Positions 23,560 through 34,744 of a DNA stretch of 64,000 nt are shown here, in pieces. The notes below the pieces were generated by a model that made no database searches, was not told the origin of the DNA, and saw only the letters and a list, made by a program, of their open reading frames with translations. The stretch is from Parelaphostrongylus tenuis. Lineage: Eukaryota; Nematoda; Chromadorea; Rhabditida; Metastrongylidae. The DNA is taken from positions 30,789-94,788 of the forward strand of contig JAHQIW010006057.1 in assembly GCA_019055375.1 (NCBI GenBank), written 5' to 3'. The position numbers were made by a program, and so were the translations under genes. The stretch's first letter is position 1; every line of letters begins with the position of its first letter.

Positions 23560-23740
23560 TGCTGAGACGGCTCGTCAGCCAGGGGCCAGTATTGCGGAAT
23601 CCCATCCACATACCTGCCAACTCTTAAGAAAGTTCTTGTCCAGTAGAAGGATTGTTTCTCCATTCCCTGCTGAATAACCGAAATAAACTCATTTCATATT
23701 AAGGGCATCGTCGGACAGAAATGACAGGCGACTGTTCTTC
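23560..23740 (+). repeat. Direct repeat V, copy 1
   Basis: Diverged direct repeat of 24160-24340, sharing AACTCTTAAG/GCACTCTTAAAG, GTTCTTGTCC, TAACCGAAAT and GACAGGCGAC. Confidence 0.55.
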
Positions 23741-24159
23741 TCTGTTATCGAGGAAAAATGGAAAAACGACGTCATCTGCTAACAAAAAATATGCCACCGC
23801 ACACTGAGTAAACATTCAAAAACTTCAGTCTCTGGCTACTGCACTATGTAGTCGTTTTGTGACAAAGCCTTTTTGAAGCTGTTATTAAGGAAAACATTTA
23901 TGTTTCTCACCTATGTTTCCTCGTAGACCATAATTGGTACGTGGAATTACAAGTATCCATTCGATAACATAGGTTTTGGCGTAATTCTGTGCTTAATTTC
24001 TGATAGATTATTCACTGAAGCGTGGCAGGGGATTGAGATTACATAGGCGGGCATTGTTCATTAATTGATCTATGGGTGGGAAGGAGGACAGGAGGGGCTA
24101 TGTGCACGTGGCCAGTGCAGAACATATTTTTATTCTAAATGCTACAGCGTTATGAAGAG

Positions 24160-24340
24160 GTCTTGTTTGAAAAGAAGCAGGTAGCGCAGTCTCCACAGAT
24201 TTAAGATTGCGAATTGATGTTAGCACTCTTAAAGGAAGTTCTTGTCCTGTGAAAGAGATCGTTTCTCAAATCCGCGCCGGTTAACCGAAATGATATCAGG
24301 AAATGAATCATCGTGCCATAAGAGTATTACCAGAAGCAAA
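24160..24340 (+). repeat. Direct repeat V, copy 2
   Basis: See copy 1 at 23560-23740. A 127-codon open frame starting here (24242-24625) is not open in copy 1, so it is not called. Confidence 0.55.
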
Positions 24341-25369
24341 CGACAGGCGACATCTTACATCCAGCAACTCAGCAATCTGTTCCTTTCGTGGGAGAGAGTA
24401 ATCCAGTCATCGTTCACCCATCAATCTCTCCTATTCGTAGTGTCCACATTGTGGTGCTTTCGACATATTTTCAAATTCGTTTTATACATTAGCGATGAAG
24501 GAGGCAAGCTGTTTCAGATGAGCCTGCTGCTAAAACTCACAAATAGGCTGCATATAGACCAGAAAAAAGTGTGTGCATCAACGAGTCTTTCTGATCCTCT
24601 AGAGATTGTCACTGTCTTCAACTAGAAAATCAGATAGGGATTGGGTAGTCTAGCTAGGACGTTCATACCATAAGAGTTTATGATTGCTTCAAAGATTTGT
24701 GAGGACATTTGTTGTTCAATTACACAGACTGTATGTGTTGATGATAATTGCATTGGCTAATGTTGATTAGATATAAAGAGTGAAAGAAATGAAGGCTCAG
24801 GATTAGGGGTGTAATTTTTTTTAGAGAAGTACTCCACAAATTGATGACCATAAATCCTTCGAAGCCTGCTCCTACTGCTAATGTGACACTGGACGTGGCA
24901 TAAGCTTTTTTCAAAACAGTACTTCCTTCATGTCTAGCTTTTAATACCTCGGCATGGGCTGTCAATGTCTTGCTTTATTCAAAAGCTTACATAGGTTTTG
25001 CAGATTTATTTTTGAACTTCTTAGTGGAAACGCCTCCTTCAAAACTGAGATAATTTTCGTTGAGTGTTCATGGCAATCATTTCGTCTTAATTGGATTTCG
25101 ACGTCGTCACATGGGCTCGATTCGAACACAGTGGAACACTATTGAGAATGGATTACCGTCATTCAGCACAGTTCCCCATGCAAAGTATTTCAAATCTCGA
25201 GACAGAACTTGAAAGTGTACTCTGATTTTTTGCAACTTAGGAGACTGTATAATTTGCCCTTACAACAGAGAGGGAGATCGTATTAGCTTATGCACAATAT
25301 ATTTATATTCATATAAATACATATATAATATGATGTACGACACGCAGGAAAGAATAGATTTGTGAGACG
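24341..25369. other. no confident feature
   Basis: A minus-strand frame at 24965-24720 reads KARHEGSTVLKKAYATSSVT and then a hydrophobic GAGFEGFMVINLW stretch, so it could be an isolated exon. There is no splice or paralogue support. Confidence 0.3.
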
Positions 25370-25600
25370 CGTAGACCCTTCTGTGTGCGCACAGAAGAGC
25401 ATCTAGATGGTAAATACAAGTTCGAGAAAGCACACCTAAGTGCACATAGGGCGCAGAAGCATAACGGCTCGGAATGGCGAATAAGTAGCTTTCGCTCAAA
25501 ACACGACAGCTTTTCTCCGTTTGCTGTTGTGACCGAGCCCGAGCGGTATAAAAAGGCACTGGTATTTTGTCGAGTCATGCGAGTGGTGTAATATAACATA
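25370..25600 (+). mobile_element. PLE GIY-YIG fragment, unassigned family
   Basis: Reads VRTEEHLDGKYKFEKAHLSA then HRAQKHNG, the middle part of the PLE GIY-YIG domain (compare ARMEEHLADMRH and HNAQKHDG at 8140-8230). The spacer between the two motifs differs from family 1. The Y-I-G core is not recognisable. A short relic. Confidence 0.6.
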
Positions 25601-27560
25601 CGTTTAAAGCTCTGAAGAGACAAAGTGACAGAGGAGTTCATCATCAAAGTGTTACTGCTAAGACTATAATATCTTCGTCTGCTAAGCAGGACAGTCTTGG
25701 AGATTTACTAATGTGATTATTGGTGCCATCAAGGTTTATAGAAAGAATACTAATCAATCGGCAGACGCAAGATCATCGGTTAGAAAAGTGGAAATCTACT
25801 AAACTCTGATGCACTCAGTCAGTTTTATTTAGATAAAAATTGTTTCTATGCAAACCAACTATGCAAAAAGTGTACCCTAGAACTCTTCTGGACAAATGTA
25901 CACTGGTAAGTGAAGACAGATCGTTCGAGAAGTGCTTTACTGCGGTACTGATACGACGCGTCTATGGACACCTGCACAACAGCGAAAAATAATTGTGAAC
26001 ACCTCGATGGCTCTAAAATAACAAAGGTGCTAATCTGCTGGACAAACATATTCTTATAGTAATCTTATCTTAATTAAAGAATCTCAGGAATACTGAATAG
26101 GCACTTCAAAGTCAAATGATAGTGAATTCAAAATTATGCACTCAATCAAGAGGCATATCTACTTTTATTAGTAGGATGGGCGTGATGTTGTTCCTGCTCC
26201 TGGAATAGGAACTGTTTGGAAATCATTACTTACTTTGATCATAAGGCGTCACAGTGGTGAATTTTCTTCATCAGCATAAATTCTCTGACTGACCACAGTA
26301 TCGCATCAAGCGAAAGTAGAATGTTGTGACGAAACTGTTCGTCGCTCAGTAATTCAGTTGAAAGGGACGGGATGCTTATTCAGCTATGCAAACTGTTCAC
26401 TATAAACTCAACCGATGATTGAACAGTGCTAACTATGCTTTCAATTGACAATTCATGAGCTAAAAACATGTCACTTTACTTTCCAAATAGAGGAATTCTC
26501 GTCATCATATTTGATTTGAGAGAATCGTAGCTTTCCATGACGTGTAATGCCATCCTAGAGACCAAAAGATTCTTTAGAAGTTAATTTCTTACTAGTGCAG
26601 TTCGTGATAAAGGATGTAGAGAATGACATGCTCTGAAATATGGCGCAATTTACACTTATACACTCCAATATTGAAGATGTTGGAGTACCAATGAAAAGTC
26701 ATTTTTAGGTAAGCGAACACCATCTTGAGCATTTGAGCAGACTAGACCTTGGCCACCACAAACACCGCACAATCACAGCAGTCAAAATGAAACCAAATTT
26801 CTCTAGCAATCAGTTTCCACTAATGATATGGAGAACTAATTTCTTTCACTATATAGTTTGATACACATAGCGAAGAAAAAAGGCTCTAGAAAGGCGTAAG
26901 AGACTTAAAAATGGTATTGAAGGGCCATAATTACCGTACTACGGGCACCATAATTCTCCTCACAGCATTTTTTGTGTTTGATAGCAAACATCCTTCATAT
27001 CCGTCTTTTATTAAACTTAGTATGGATAATCAGCACTTTTTTCTATTGATAAGCTACACAAGTTTGCTATGAATTTTTAACATGGCAAATCCAAGGTAGT
27101 ATCGCTTTGTTCAAGGTTACGACTTTCCGATTTGAGGGTCAATAGCTGTTGTTCTCCTCAGTACATCGTATCGGGACCAATCGGGGAAGGTGAGGCACAT
27201 TAAGCAGCGCCTGAGCTCTACCCTCTCATGCACGACACTAGCTTATGTGAAGCGACTTGACAGAGGTTGTAGGACGGTCCTTGGGCCATTCCGGACGGAA
27301 ATATTTGCTATTCCTTTAGCAGTCCATGCTATAGTAGTAGTATTGGCATTAGCCAGCATTTACGACAACAGCAACGGTGTCTGCTTAGGCCATCGTTCTC
27401 AGAAAATCTATATATTCATGACTTCTGGTTCATCGGTAAATTTATGCACAGTAGCTTCTTCCTTGTGTCACCTCTATAACTGAAGGGGCATTTATTGAAG
27501 ACCAAATGAAATTGTTTTTCTTTACCCACTTTTTGGGGTGGTATGATGTTATAGATTTAC
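25601..27560. other. mostly unrecognised; part of dispersed repeat W
   Basis: 26270-26480 resembles 29560-29710 (shared ACGAAACTGTTCGTYGCTCAG). A 97-codon plus frame at 27190-27483 has a hydrophobic segment but no recognised motif or splice support. Nothing else is seen. Confidence 0.4.
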
Positions 27561-27564
27561 CCAA

Positions 27565-27765
27565 TGTTATAGAGTGGCGTGCAAAACTTCAGCGCCAGGC
27601 AGTACTAGAACCCGCACCTCAGAGCGCGTGCTCCATCCGTTACACTACTGACGCCCACTTTGCACATCGCTCTTTCTACGCTACTTCGCATCTATCTGTC
27701 ATCCTAGACCCGCCTGACGCTAAAGTTTTGCACATCACTCTATAACACTGGGTATATCTATAACA
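27565..27765 (-). mobile_element. tRNA-derived SINE, family 2, copy c
   Basis: On the minus strand: GCGATGTGCAAA, then box A-like CAGTAGTGTAACGGATGG and box B-like GGTGCGGGTTCTAG. The two ends are inverted repeats of one another: TTATAGAGTGGCGTGCAAAA at the left and TTTTGCACATCACTCTATAA at the right. Confidence 0.65.
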
Positions 27766-27848
27766 TCATACCACCGCTATAAGCGATTAAATAAAAGAGT
27801 ATCATTCAATCTATAATACCCAATATCTAACAGCGTAACTGGGTCTAA

Positions 27849-28149
27849 GAGCACATGTGGCGCAAAGGTTAGAGGTGCTCTGCGTCGCACACGAGGTCAA
27901 TGGTTCGATCTCGCGCTCATCACCAAGCCATCCATCCCTCCGGGGTCGGTAAATTGGTACCAGGCAGGTCTCAGACTTGTCTGGGAGGATAAGCAGCACT
28001 GACTCGGTTCAGCGGGAGGCCTCCGCGAGTCATTGTAAAGGCCAGATATGCATTCAATCACCTTCAAACGAAGTTAAAAATTGAAGTCGAATGCATGGTG
28101 CATTCCTCAGGGATTGATCAACGTCGAGAGCTTTATCCTCTTGTCCTTT
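27849..28149 (+). mobile_element. tRNA-derived SINE, family 1, copy b, with target-site duplication
   Basis: 301 bp flanked by the perfect 12-bp direct repeat AACTGGGTCTAA (27837-27848 and 28150-28161). Head: CATGTGGCGCAAAGGTTAG (box A-like) and GGTTCGATCTC (box B-like). The tail ends CTTTATCCTCTTGTCCTTT. The intact duplication shows the precise element ends and suggests a fairly recent insertion by LINE machinery. Confidence 0.85.
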
Positions 28150-28157
28150 AACTGGGT

Positions 28158-28250
28158 CTAATGTCGAGACCGACTACCCGGACCAGGCCGTAGACGGCTG
28201 GCAGCTGAGAGAAACGATGCGCAGTGGCGTAGGAATAGCGATGTGCGAAA
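28158..28250 (+). repeat. Duplicated RTE 3' region
   Basis: Nearly identical to 29048-29140, beginning GTCGAGACCGACTACCCGG and running past GCGCAGTGGCGTAG. The first copy precedes the RT fragment instead of following it, so the element is rearranged or two copies are joined. Confidence 0.75.
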
Positions 28251-29135
28251 TCAAACATCAGCCAAGCAGAACAAATGTTGACTGATTTCGATAACGCCTG
28301 TGGAAAGATTGGTCTTCAACTGAATCTAACTAAAACAATGTTCATGAGGAACGGATGGGTTCGCAATGCCCCATTCACGCTCAACGGAACGACAATCTCC
28401 AAATGCTCCAGTTACGTCTATCTAGGTCGTGAAATCAACATGATGAACGACCTAGCTCCAGAGTTGAGCAAGAGGAAACGAGCGGCTTGGGGAACCTTTA
28501 AGAGCACCGAAGATGTAGTGAGGAGGACAAAGAAACATCCGACTCCGTGCCCACCTTTTCGACTCGACAATTATCCCTGCCTACAGCAGAAACCTGGTCG
28601 CTACGTAAGCAGGATGAAAGATCACTTGCCGTTATCGAACGTGCAGTCGAAAGGTCGATGCTAGGAGTATCCCGTATGTCGCAAATGAGAGAAAGGAGCC
28701 GAAGTTCCGACCTACGTCAACGATCGAAAATCAGAGATGCCGTTCTACACGCCAGGATATCGAAAATAAGGTGGGCCGGACACGTGATGCGCTTCACACG
28801 ACAACCGATGGACGAGAGCCGTTACCGACTGGATTCCTCGGGACGTCAAGCGCTCTAAAGGAAGACCACTGACCCGTTGGTCCGATTTCTTCACGAAAGC
28901 GATGGAAGAAAGATATGATGCTCAGCGAATCCCTAGAGCGAGGAGGACCCACTGGGCTACTCTTGCACGCGATAGGGAAAAATGGAAGAGTTGCTGGTAC
29001 CCGCTCGAGTCACTCGACGATCAACGGGGCGACAGATGATACAGGTGAATGTCGAGACCGACTACCCGGACCAGGCCGTAGACGGCTGGCAGCTGAGAGA
29101 ACGATGCGCAGTGGCGTAGAAAAGCGATGTGCAAA
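28251..29135 (+). mobile_element. RTE-type LINE, C-terminal half of RT and 3' UTR
   Basis: The reading frame gives the RTE RT region after the active site: FDNACGKIGLQLNLTKT, then YVYLGREINMMNDLAPELSK, then after a frameshift near 28545 the AETWSLRKQDE, VERSMLGVSRM, RQRSKIRDAVLHARISKIRW and AGHVMRF stretches, and finally DVKRSKGRPLTRWSDFFTKA, WATLARDREKWKS and a stop at 29037. The endonuclease domain and RT palm (YxDD) are absent, so it is 5'-truncated and inactive. It is the best preserved RTE copy in the window. Confidence 0.85.
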
Positions 29136-29250
29136 ATGGGCGCCAGTAGTGTACCGGATAGAGCACGCGCTCCCGGAAAGAGTGAGGTGCGGGTTGTAGT
29201 CCCGTCTTGCGCTAAAGCTTTGCACATCACTCTATAACACTGGCTATATC
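29136..29250 (+). mobile_element. tRNA-derived SINE, family 2, copy d, joined to RTE 3' end
   Basis: Box A-like CAGTAGTGTACCGGATAGAG, T-arm GCGGGTTGTAGTCCCGT, and the tail TTTGCACATCACTCTATAAC. It starts directly at the RTE 3' end (GCGATGTGCAAA), so it is either an insertion there or shares the LINE tail. Confidence 0.65.
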
Positions 29251-31288
29251 TCGAACATTTATTATCTGACGAACTGGAAAACATCAGTTGCCACAATTCC
29301 ATTTATTAATTTCATAGAGTGTACTATCAGAAGGAGTAGTTAATCCTCTCGATTCACATAGTTCCGCTTATTATTAATGTTTGCATGTAAGAAGAAACGT
29401 AGCTCTTACTAAGACATAAATTAACGAAGGTATTACAACGATGTTTGTGTGATAAAGACTGTCAACTGAATACTATACAGTAATCCACACGAATTAGCGC
29501 AGTGAGACAGCTTCGGTCACGTGATCTTCGAGGAAACGGCCTTACAAAAGCAGTGATCGGAATTCTGTGACTTGGTTCAGTATCGTAATGAAAGCACAAG
29601 AAGATTACTGTGGCGAAACTGTTCGTTGCTCAGCAATTCAAATAAACGACATTCAACGACTGAAAAACTGAACTGCTTGTTCAGCTTCTATGATTCTTCA
29701 AAAAAAGTCGTAAAAGGCTTTTGACTATGCAGCAGTAAGGGTGCTTTCGAATGATTATTTGAGAGGAGGAAGTAAAATTCATCTTGTCCTAGTGGGATAA
29801 ATTTAGTCAATTCATTCAGTATCAGTGAATTCTCGGGTTACACATTACATTGTGTAGAAATGGGCTGAGACTTACGAAATAAAGGAAATGTTCAATTCTC
29901 AATTCGTTTGAGATGCTTCATCAGTAAAGGGTGCTTATATAATAGCTGTTCAAGCTATCGCGTAGTGCACATCAATTCATGAACTGAAGACCAGTTTTGC
30001 TATCATACACTGGCAAGAGATTGGAATCGTATTAAGCAGCTCTGTGCATCTTCCACAGAAGAATTTTTCAATGCTTTGAAGCCTTGTTTTGGGTCTAAAA
30101 TTGGATCAATAAAAAATGATTGATCACTGCACAAGTCGTCGATAATTCTTTTCAATCGACATTTCTGAAAAAAAACTTTTTTAAGATCTTCCTAAAACAG
30201 TTACAGGAAGAGAAACTGCAGAAGAGTTTGCACCTTCACACAAATGCAATGAAGCTTCATCATACTGACTATCAACAACAAACACAATCGCAAACTTTCT
30301 TTGTCTGCAAATCATGGAAACTTTTTAAACTGACGGTGCTACATGAACTTCCCACCTTCATGTGAAACTTAGGACGTCTGAGATTGTAAGTAAAGAAGTG
30401 TTCAGCTCAGTGTCACGTTAGTCGTGCTTTTAAAACATCCACTTTGCTTTCTTCTTCTTGTAAGCCAGCAATTCCATCGTGTTGCAGTCGTGTGCCTCAC
30501 AACGCAATCTGAAACGTGAGTGCGGTTGCTTTACAATGAATAATCCTGATGTGGTTCCTCATTTTCTCGTTGCATGGTGAAATGATGGACCAGTTTCATT
30601 CCTCGCCTGTTTGTGTATTTTACTAAAGAAACGCCGTAGTTCCTATATAGCTATCAATCGACCTCGCCGTCATAAGATGGGTTCAACAAGAGTGCTAAAT
30701 TAGAAGGTTGATAAGAGATATGTGATCAAATGCGGCTTCGAAATTCTGAAATCATTGTGAAAAACGTTTCAAACGTCAGCGCTGAGTCGCTGCGAATTAT
30801 TTACTTTTGGGGAAGTCACAAAAAATGTGGCAGCATCACCAATGAGGCGGAACCAGATTTAAGCCGTGGCACCTGACGAATCGACGCACTCACTAAATCC
30901 CTACTCGATTGGTCTTGTTCACAAATCTTATTGTAATTCAGTACTTGTCATGTACTTCATTTCAATAGCCGATTCCCCTGTGCTCGTAACTATCAGAATC
31001 TGTTATCAAACATGCTGCAAAAGTATTTAGTTCGTATTGTATCATGAGCCTATCATGAGTCTGTTATGGCATTTATGCAATGTAATTTCCTGGAAGGAAA
31101 TGGCTGAACGAAAGGCACCGTGTTTCTGACAAGCTGCAATGGCGAGAAATTGTACAAGTGCCATAACAGACCTAATGATAGGCTCAAAATTATTATCAGA
31201 TATGTATTGTCTTGAACGATGTCTATAAAAACAGACGAATGTAAAGGCATGAGTTTGTATTATTTGTTTAGATTCTTCGGACACTAAA
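29251..31288. other. Upstream region of the intact secreted-protein gene
   Basis: 29560-29710 belongs to dispersed repeat W; 30370-30450 resembles 18430-18500 and 51180-51250 (the cassette-upstream block). No coding exon, TATA box or known motif could be assigned close to the start codon. Confidence 0.4.
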
Positions 31289-32790
31289 ATGAAAATTTTT
31301 GCAAATGTGGTACAATATCCGATGGGTTCCACAATGGTTTTTCTGCTAGCCACAATCCGGACAGTGTCTGGATGTGGAGTGATGCCTGCAGGTCAAGGTA
31401 ATGAATAAGAGACTGTTATAGTACTACGTAGGTCTTCGATAGATGGCAATTTATGAACGTTGATCAAAATGAATGCATCAAATGCTCACCAGTACGCAAA
31501 TGTTATTTCAATCCAAGTCTTTTAATGAGAGATTTTTGATTTCATACGAAAAAATAAGCCTCAAAATCACTAAACATAGTACATCCACTTTTAATTATAC
31601 TACAAGAACGACAAAATTACATTGCAGCTAGGACTGTTACTTTTACCGTCACCGGCTTCACTTTGCCTGTAGCCATGGTTTACACGGAAGAGCCCAATGT
31701 TGTTGCGAGAGTGCCTGGCATTGCAACCAGTGAGGCCGGAGCTAAGGCGTCTGTAGAACGTCTTGTGATGCAAACAGTAAGTTGACACTTTTAGATTTCA
31801 GGATTCCTTCGCGAATTTTGAAAGCGTGGTCAGCTCCGCTATTGTAACATTTCGTCATCCTTTTACTACTAACATGACTCACTTAGCTTCACATAATTCG
31901 ATTGAAGACTCTTCAAATTAATTCTACCAAAAAGTGAAAAAATCGTCGTTCAGGTCTTTGACGCTCTTGAAAGTCAAGGTCGTAATGCATTCCTACCCGA
32001 TGCTGTAATCGCAACCATTTTGAGTCAACTTAGTGTCAAGACCAGCTACAAACCATTGAAATGCCAGATGGTTACTAGCCCAGAGGAGATGCGTGGGTCT
32101 TTAATAATAAACAAGTATTCGAATGATGGCACACAGAAAGGGTGTGACAAGCTTAGATAGTAGAAATGTATTCTTCTTCAAATGAAACGACATAAACAAA
32201 TTCTAATGCCCTAGAGTCAAGGGAGTACTAACTTCAAATCGCATTGGATTCAAATTCTTCAAATTGAGGCTTTTTCTAAACGGGTTTTCAATACCACCCC
32301 CACAAAAAGACATATTTCAATGCAACAGGTAGTGGTTGGAAGAGTTTTGAAGAATGGAAGGAAATCGGTGTATAATTTGTTTTCAGGTTTCAGTTTTATA
32401 GTAACAAAGAAATGTGCCTTTTAAGACTCATAGTTCTTTGCAGAAAATGAAGGTGATAAGAAATTCTGCATAATCGTCGGCAACACGGTGACGGGAATTT
32501 GTACTACTGATGCTAATCCAGCCAATGCAAAGTGCACTGCAACAGATCCGGGCAAGGTGACAGTAACAAGCGTCCCCAGCGATCACTTAACAATATCAGG
32601 AACTCTCTCGGTTAGACTTGCTTTGTTTTTTGCACTCATTTCGTAAAAAAAAGTTATGCAGACCACAAACATCATCATGGCAAACTGGTCGAAAGCGATG
32701 TGGCAAAGTGTAGTGAACAGAGCAATTCGAATGCTGGCATGGGGTCCATATGGATCGCACTTTTTCTCTGCATTTGCAACTGTCAACTGA
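31289..32790 (+). CDS. Small secreted protein of an unrecognised nematode family, intact five-exon gene (copy C)
   Basis: Exons 31289-31397, 31628-31776, 31954-32092, 32444-32610 and 32662-32790 join in phase 1/0/1/0 into one frame of 230 codons. All four introns are short (70-351 nt) with GT donors and AG acceptors. Residues about 12-28 form a signal peptide (MGSTMVFLLATIRTVSG), cleaved near GCGVMP, so the protein is probably secreted. A second Met at 31322 gives 219 residues and is the alternative start. The mature chain has VTGFTLPVAMVYT in exon 2, AFLPDAVIATIL in exon 3, CIIVGNTVTGIC and HLTISGTLS in exon 4, and TTNIIMANWSKAMWQSVVNR in exon 5. Five cysteines follow the signal. The intron phases are the same in copy B, which supports the model. 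I do not recognise a known domain; four diverged copies lie within 32 kb. Confidence 0.85.
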
Positions 32791-32850
32791 ACTGCAATGT
32801 ACCTGAAACTGTTTTTTTTTGTGGATACCGCATTGTAGCTTTATAATTGC

Positions 32851-32856
32851 AATAAA
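32851..32856 (+). terminator. Polyadenylation signal of copy C
   Basis: AATAAA 61 nt after the stop codon of the intact gene. Confidence 0.55.
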
Positions 32857-33304
32857 CTGGCAATTCACATGAGTGTTGAATAGTCATAGTATGTAGTGAA
32901 TTAAATCGATAAATACAATGTGATGAATTTGGATTTAGAACCTTTCCTAGAAAAGGACTAAGAAGCTTAGAAAGCATCAAGAGGGGATCTGTGTTCAAAA
33001 CTCAAATACTCAAGTATTCATAGCTTAAATACTACTGAAATTATCAGGGGCAACTCAACTTTGCCGCAAAGATGTTTTCGTATGGGCGCTGTGACAAATG
33101 GCTGACAAAAAAGTTGCAAATTTTGATTCTTGTCCAAAGCATTTTGAGATTGAAATTCAGTTTTTTAGAAACTGAAAATAAAACGATTGTACTTCTTCCA
33201 ACAATTCCCAAGACCGACTGTCTATTAACCTCGGCATGCTTCAATATAATTACTGTTTTTCTTCTCTAAGCAAAACACGAGGTGGTTATAATGAAATTTT
33301 ATTC

Positions 33305-33342
33305 ACAGCTGACGTTTCGGCAGTTCGCCTTCTTCAGAGCCT
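33305..33342 (-). ncRNA. hammerhead-like motif, PLE family 1 (sense copy)
   Basis: Minus strand: GGCT, CTGAAGA, extra A, GGC/GCC stem II with loop GAACT, GAAA, CGTC, AGCT. Stem I is four pairs (one G-T); stem III is AC/GT with no loop, which would favour a dimer. Confidence 0.5.
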
Positions 33343-34097
33343 GGAAAGGTCAAATTGTCCGCAATCCAATAAGCCAAACACCTCCAATACTCTTTTAGAA
33401 AAAATCACCCAGACCTAGATTTCAATCACATCAAGCACAAATCAACTCTCAACATACTCACCGCTTTTTATATGTGTTCCACTGAATGATTCAAGTGGAG
33501 ACAACCGCAAGGAGATCACATAGGCTCGTAATGCACCTTACACATCAAAATAACAGTCTTATATACTGACTAAAATCACGTGTGATAACAAGGCATTCCT
33601 CCCTGCGGTTCATAGTTGGATTGGTGGTATTAATCCAAAGTGCTTCAAGAAGTTTTCGCGCTGATGTTTTTTGTTCCTGCGCAAGGATGGTGACTTCAAT
33701 CTCAAAATCAGCTCCGTCGTGTTTCTGTTCTCTATGCGTCCCTAACGGGGTGTTCCGTCTTTTAAGACGCTTATCAGCTAGGTGTTCTTCTATACGGGCA
33801 TAGAGCGGCCTACCCGTTTCGCCAATATATTTATCGCTACACGCTTTGCAAGAGATTAGGTAGACTGTACCTACGCTCGTGCAATCACCGTCTCTGCCGC
33901 TTAGGACATATTTTACAATCTTTCATTATACAGAGACGGTCATATAAGCGGTTGCGAACTAGTTGGCGTTTTAGAGTATTCGGTGGTATTTCAATAAGAG
34001 CCACCGATTGCTCTAAACCCGCTCTTTTCAAACAGCGTTTTCTAGCTGTACTAATCTCATTTGAAAAGAATTGGATTGCGGACAATTTGACCTTTCC

Positions 34098-34135
34098 AGG
34101 CTCTGAAGAAGGCGAACTGCCGAAACGTCAGCTGT
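34098..34135 (+). ncRNA. hammerhead-like motif, PLE family 1 (inverted copy)
   Basis: Same sequence as 33305-33342 on the opposite strand: CTGAAGA at 34103-34109 and GAAA at 34122-34125. Confidence 0.5.
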
Positions 34136-34546
34136 AAATAAAATTTTATTATAACACCTCGTGTTTTGCTTAAAGAAGAAAAACAGTAATTAAAACGATT
34201 GTCTCACAAAACCAGTTCATCGCGCCTTTTTCCAGATCCTATGGAAAATGGACTGAAACACGTTAGCAAATATATCGCGCTTAAATCAGACGAAAAAACT
34301 CGCGGAGCGAAATGTGTCAAAATGCAATTACGAAGAGAAAATCACTGATAAAATTTGTCTCCGTTCTTAATTTATATTTGCCTCACCTCTGGCTATAAAG
34401 GAATCAAATGGCTATGGAGTGTTAGGATGAAAATAATAAGAGACATAAAATTAATAGCGAAATGCGATCTCCTATAACACCACTTTGAAGCAGGAACAGT
34501 GCGCTATCGATGAAGAAACTTTTGTTATTTTCCGTTGAACGGCGAA

Positions 34547-34735
34547 AAATGAAGAAACGAAAAAAAAATGAAATGAATGAAATGAAAAAAATGAAATGAA
34601 TGAAAAAAAATGAAAAAAATGAAAGAAAAAAAATGAAATGAATGAAATAAAAATGAAAAAAAAATGAAAAAATGAAAAAATGAAAAAATGAATGCGAAAT
34701 GAATGAAGAAAATGAAGAATGAAAGAAATGAATGA
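34547..34735. repeat. Low-complexity (AAATG/GAATG)n stretch
   Basis: Nearly 190 bp of A-rich units with ATGAA/AAATG periodicity. On the minus strand it produces Phe/Ser/His-rich open frames of 88-120 codons that are artefacts of composition. Confidence 0.85.
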
Positions 34736-34744
34736 ATTTCTTTT

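Larger units (their letters stand above)
33208..34193 (-). mobile_element. PLE family 1, short copy with 120-bp inverted terminal repeats
   Basis: Minus-strand order: terminal repeat (34193-34075), end of the RT region and linker (RKRCLKRAGLEQSVALIEIP; 34070-33900), GIY-YIG domain (VGTVYLISCKACSDKYIGET), 3' UTR, terminal repeat (33364-33246) and a short tail to 33208. The two terminal repeats are almost identical and inverted. The tail (GACCGACTRTCTATTAACCTC) is shared with copies at 43247 and 60086, so it marks the real end. RT is deleted, so the copy is non-autonomous, but it is the best preserved family 1 fragment. The GIY-YIG frame has at least one break near 33900. Confidence 0.85.

Noticed and set aside
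24242..24625. 127-codon plus-strand frame
   Set aside because: The start region belongs to direct repeat V, whose other copy is closed, and no motif or splice support was found.
27190..27483. 97-codon frame with a hydrophobic segment
   Set aside because: No signal peptide logic, splice context or homologue within the window; composition alone is not enough.
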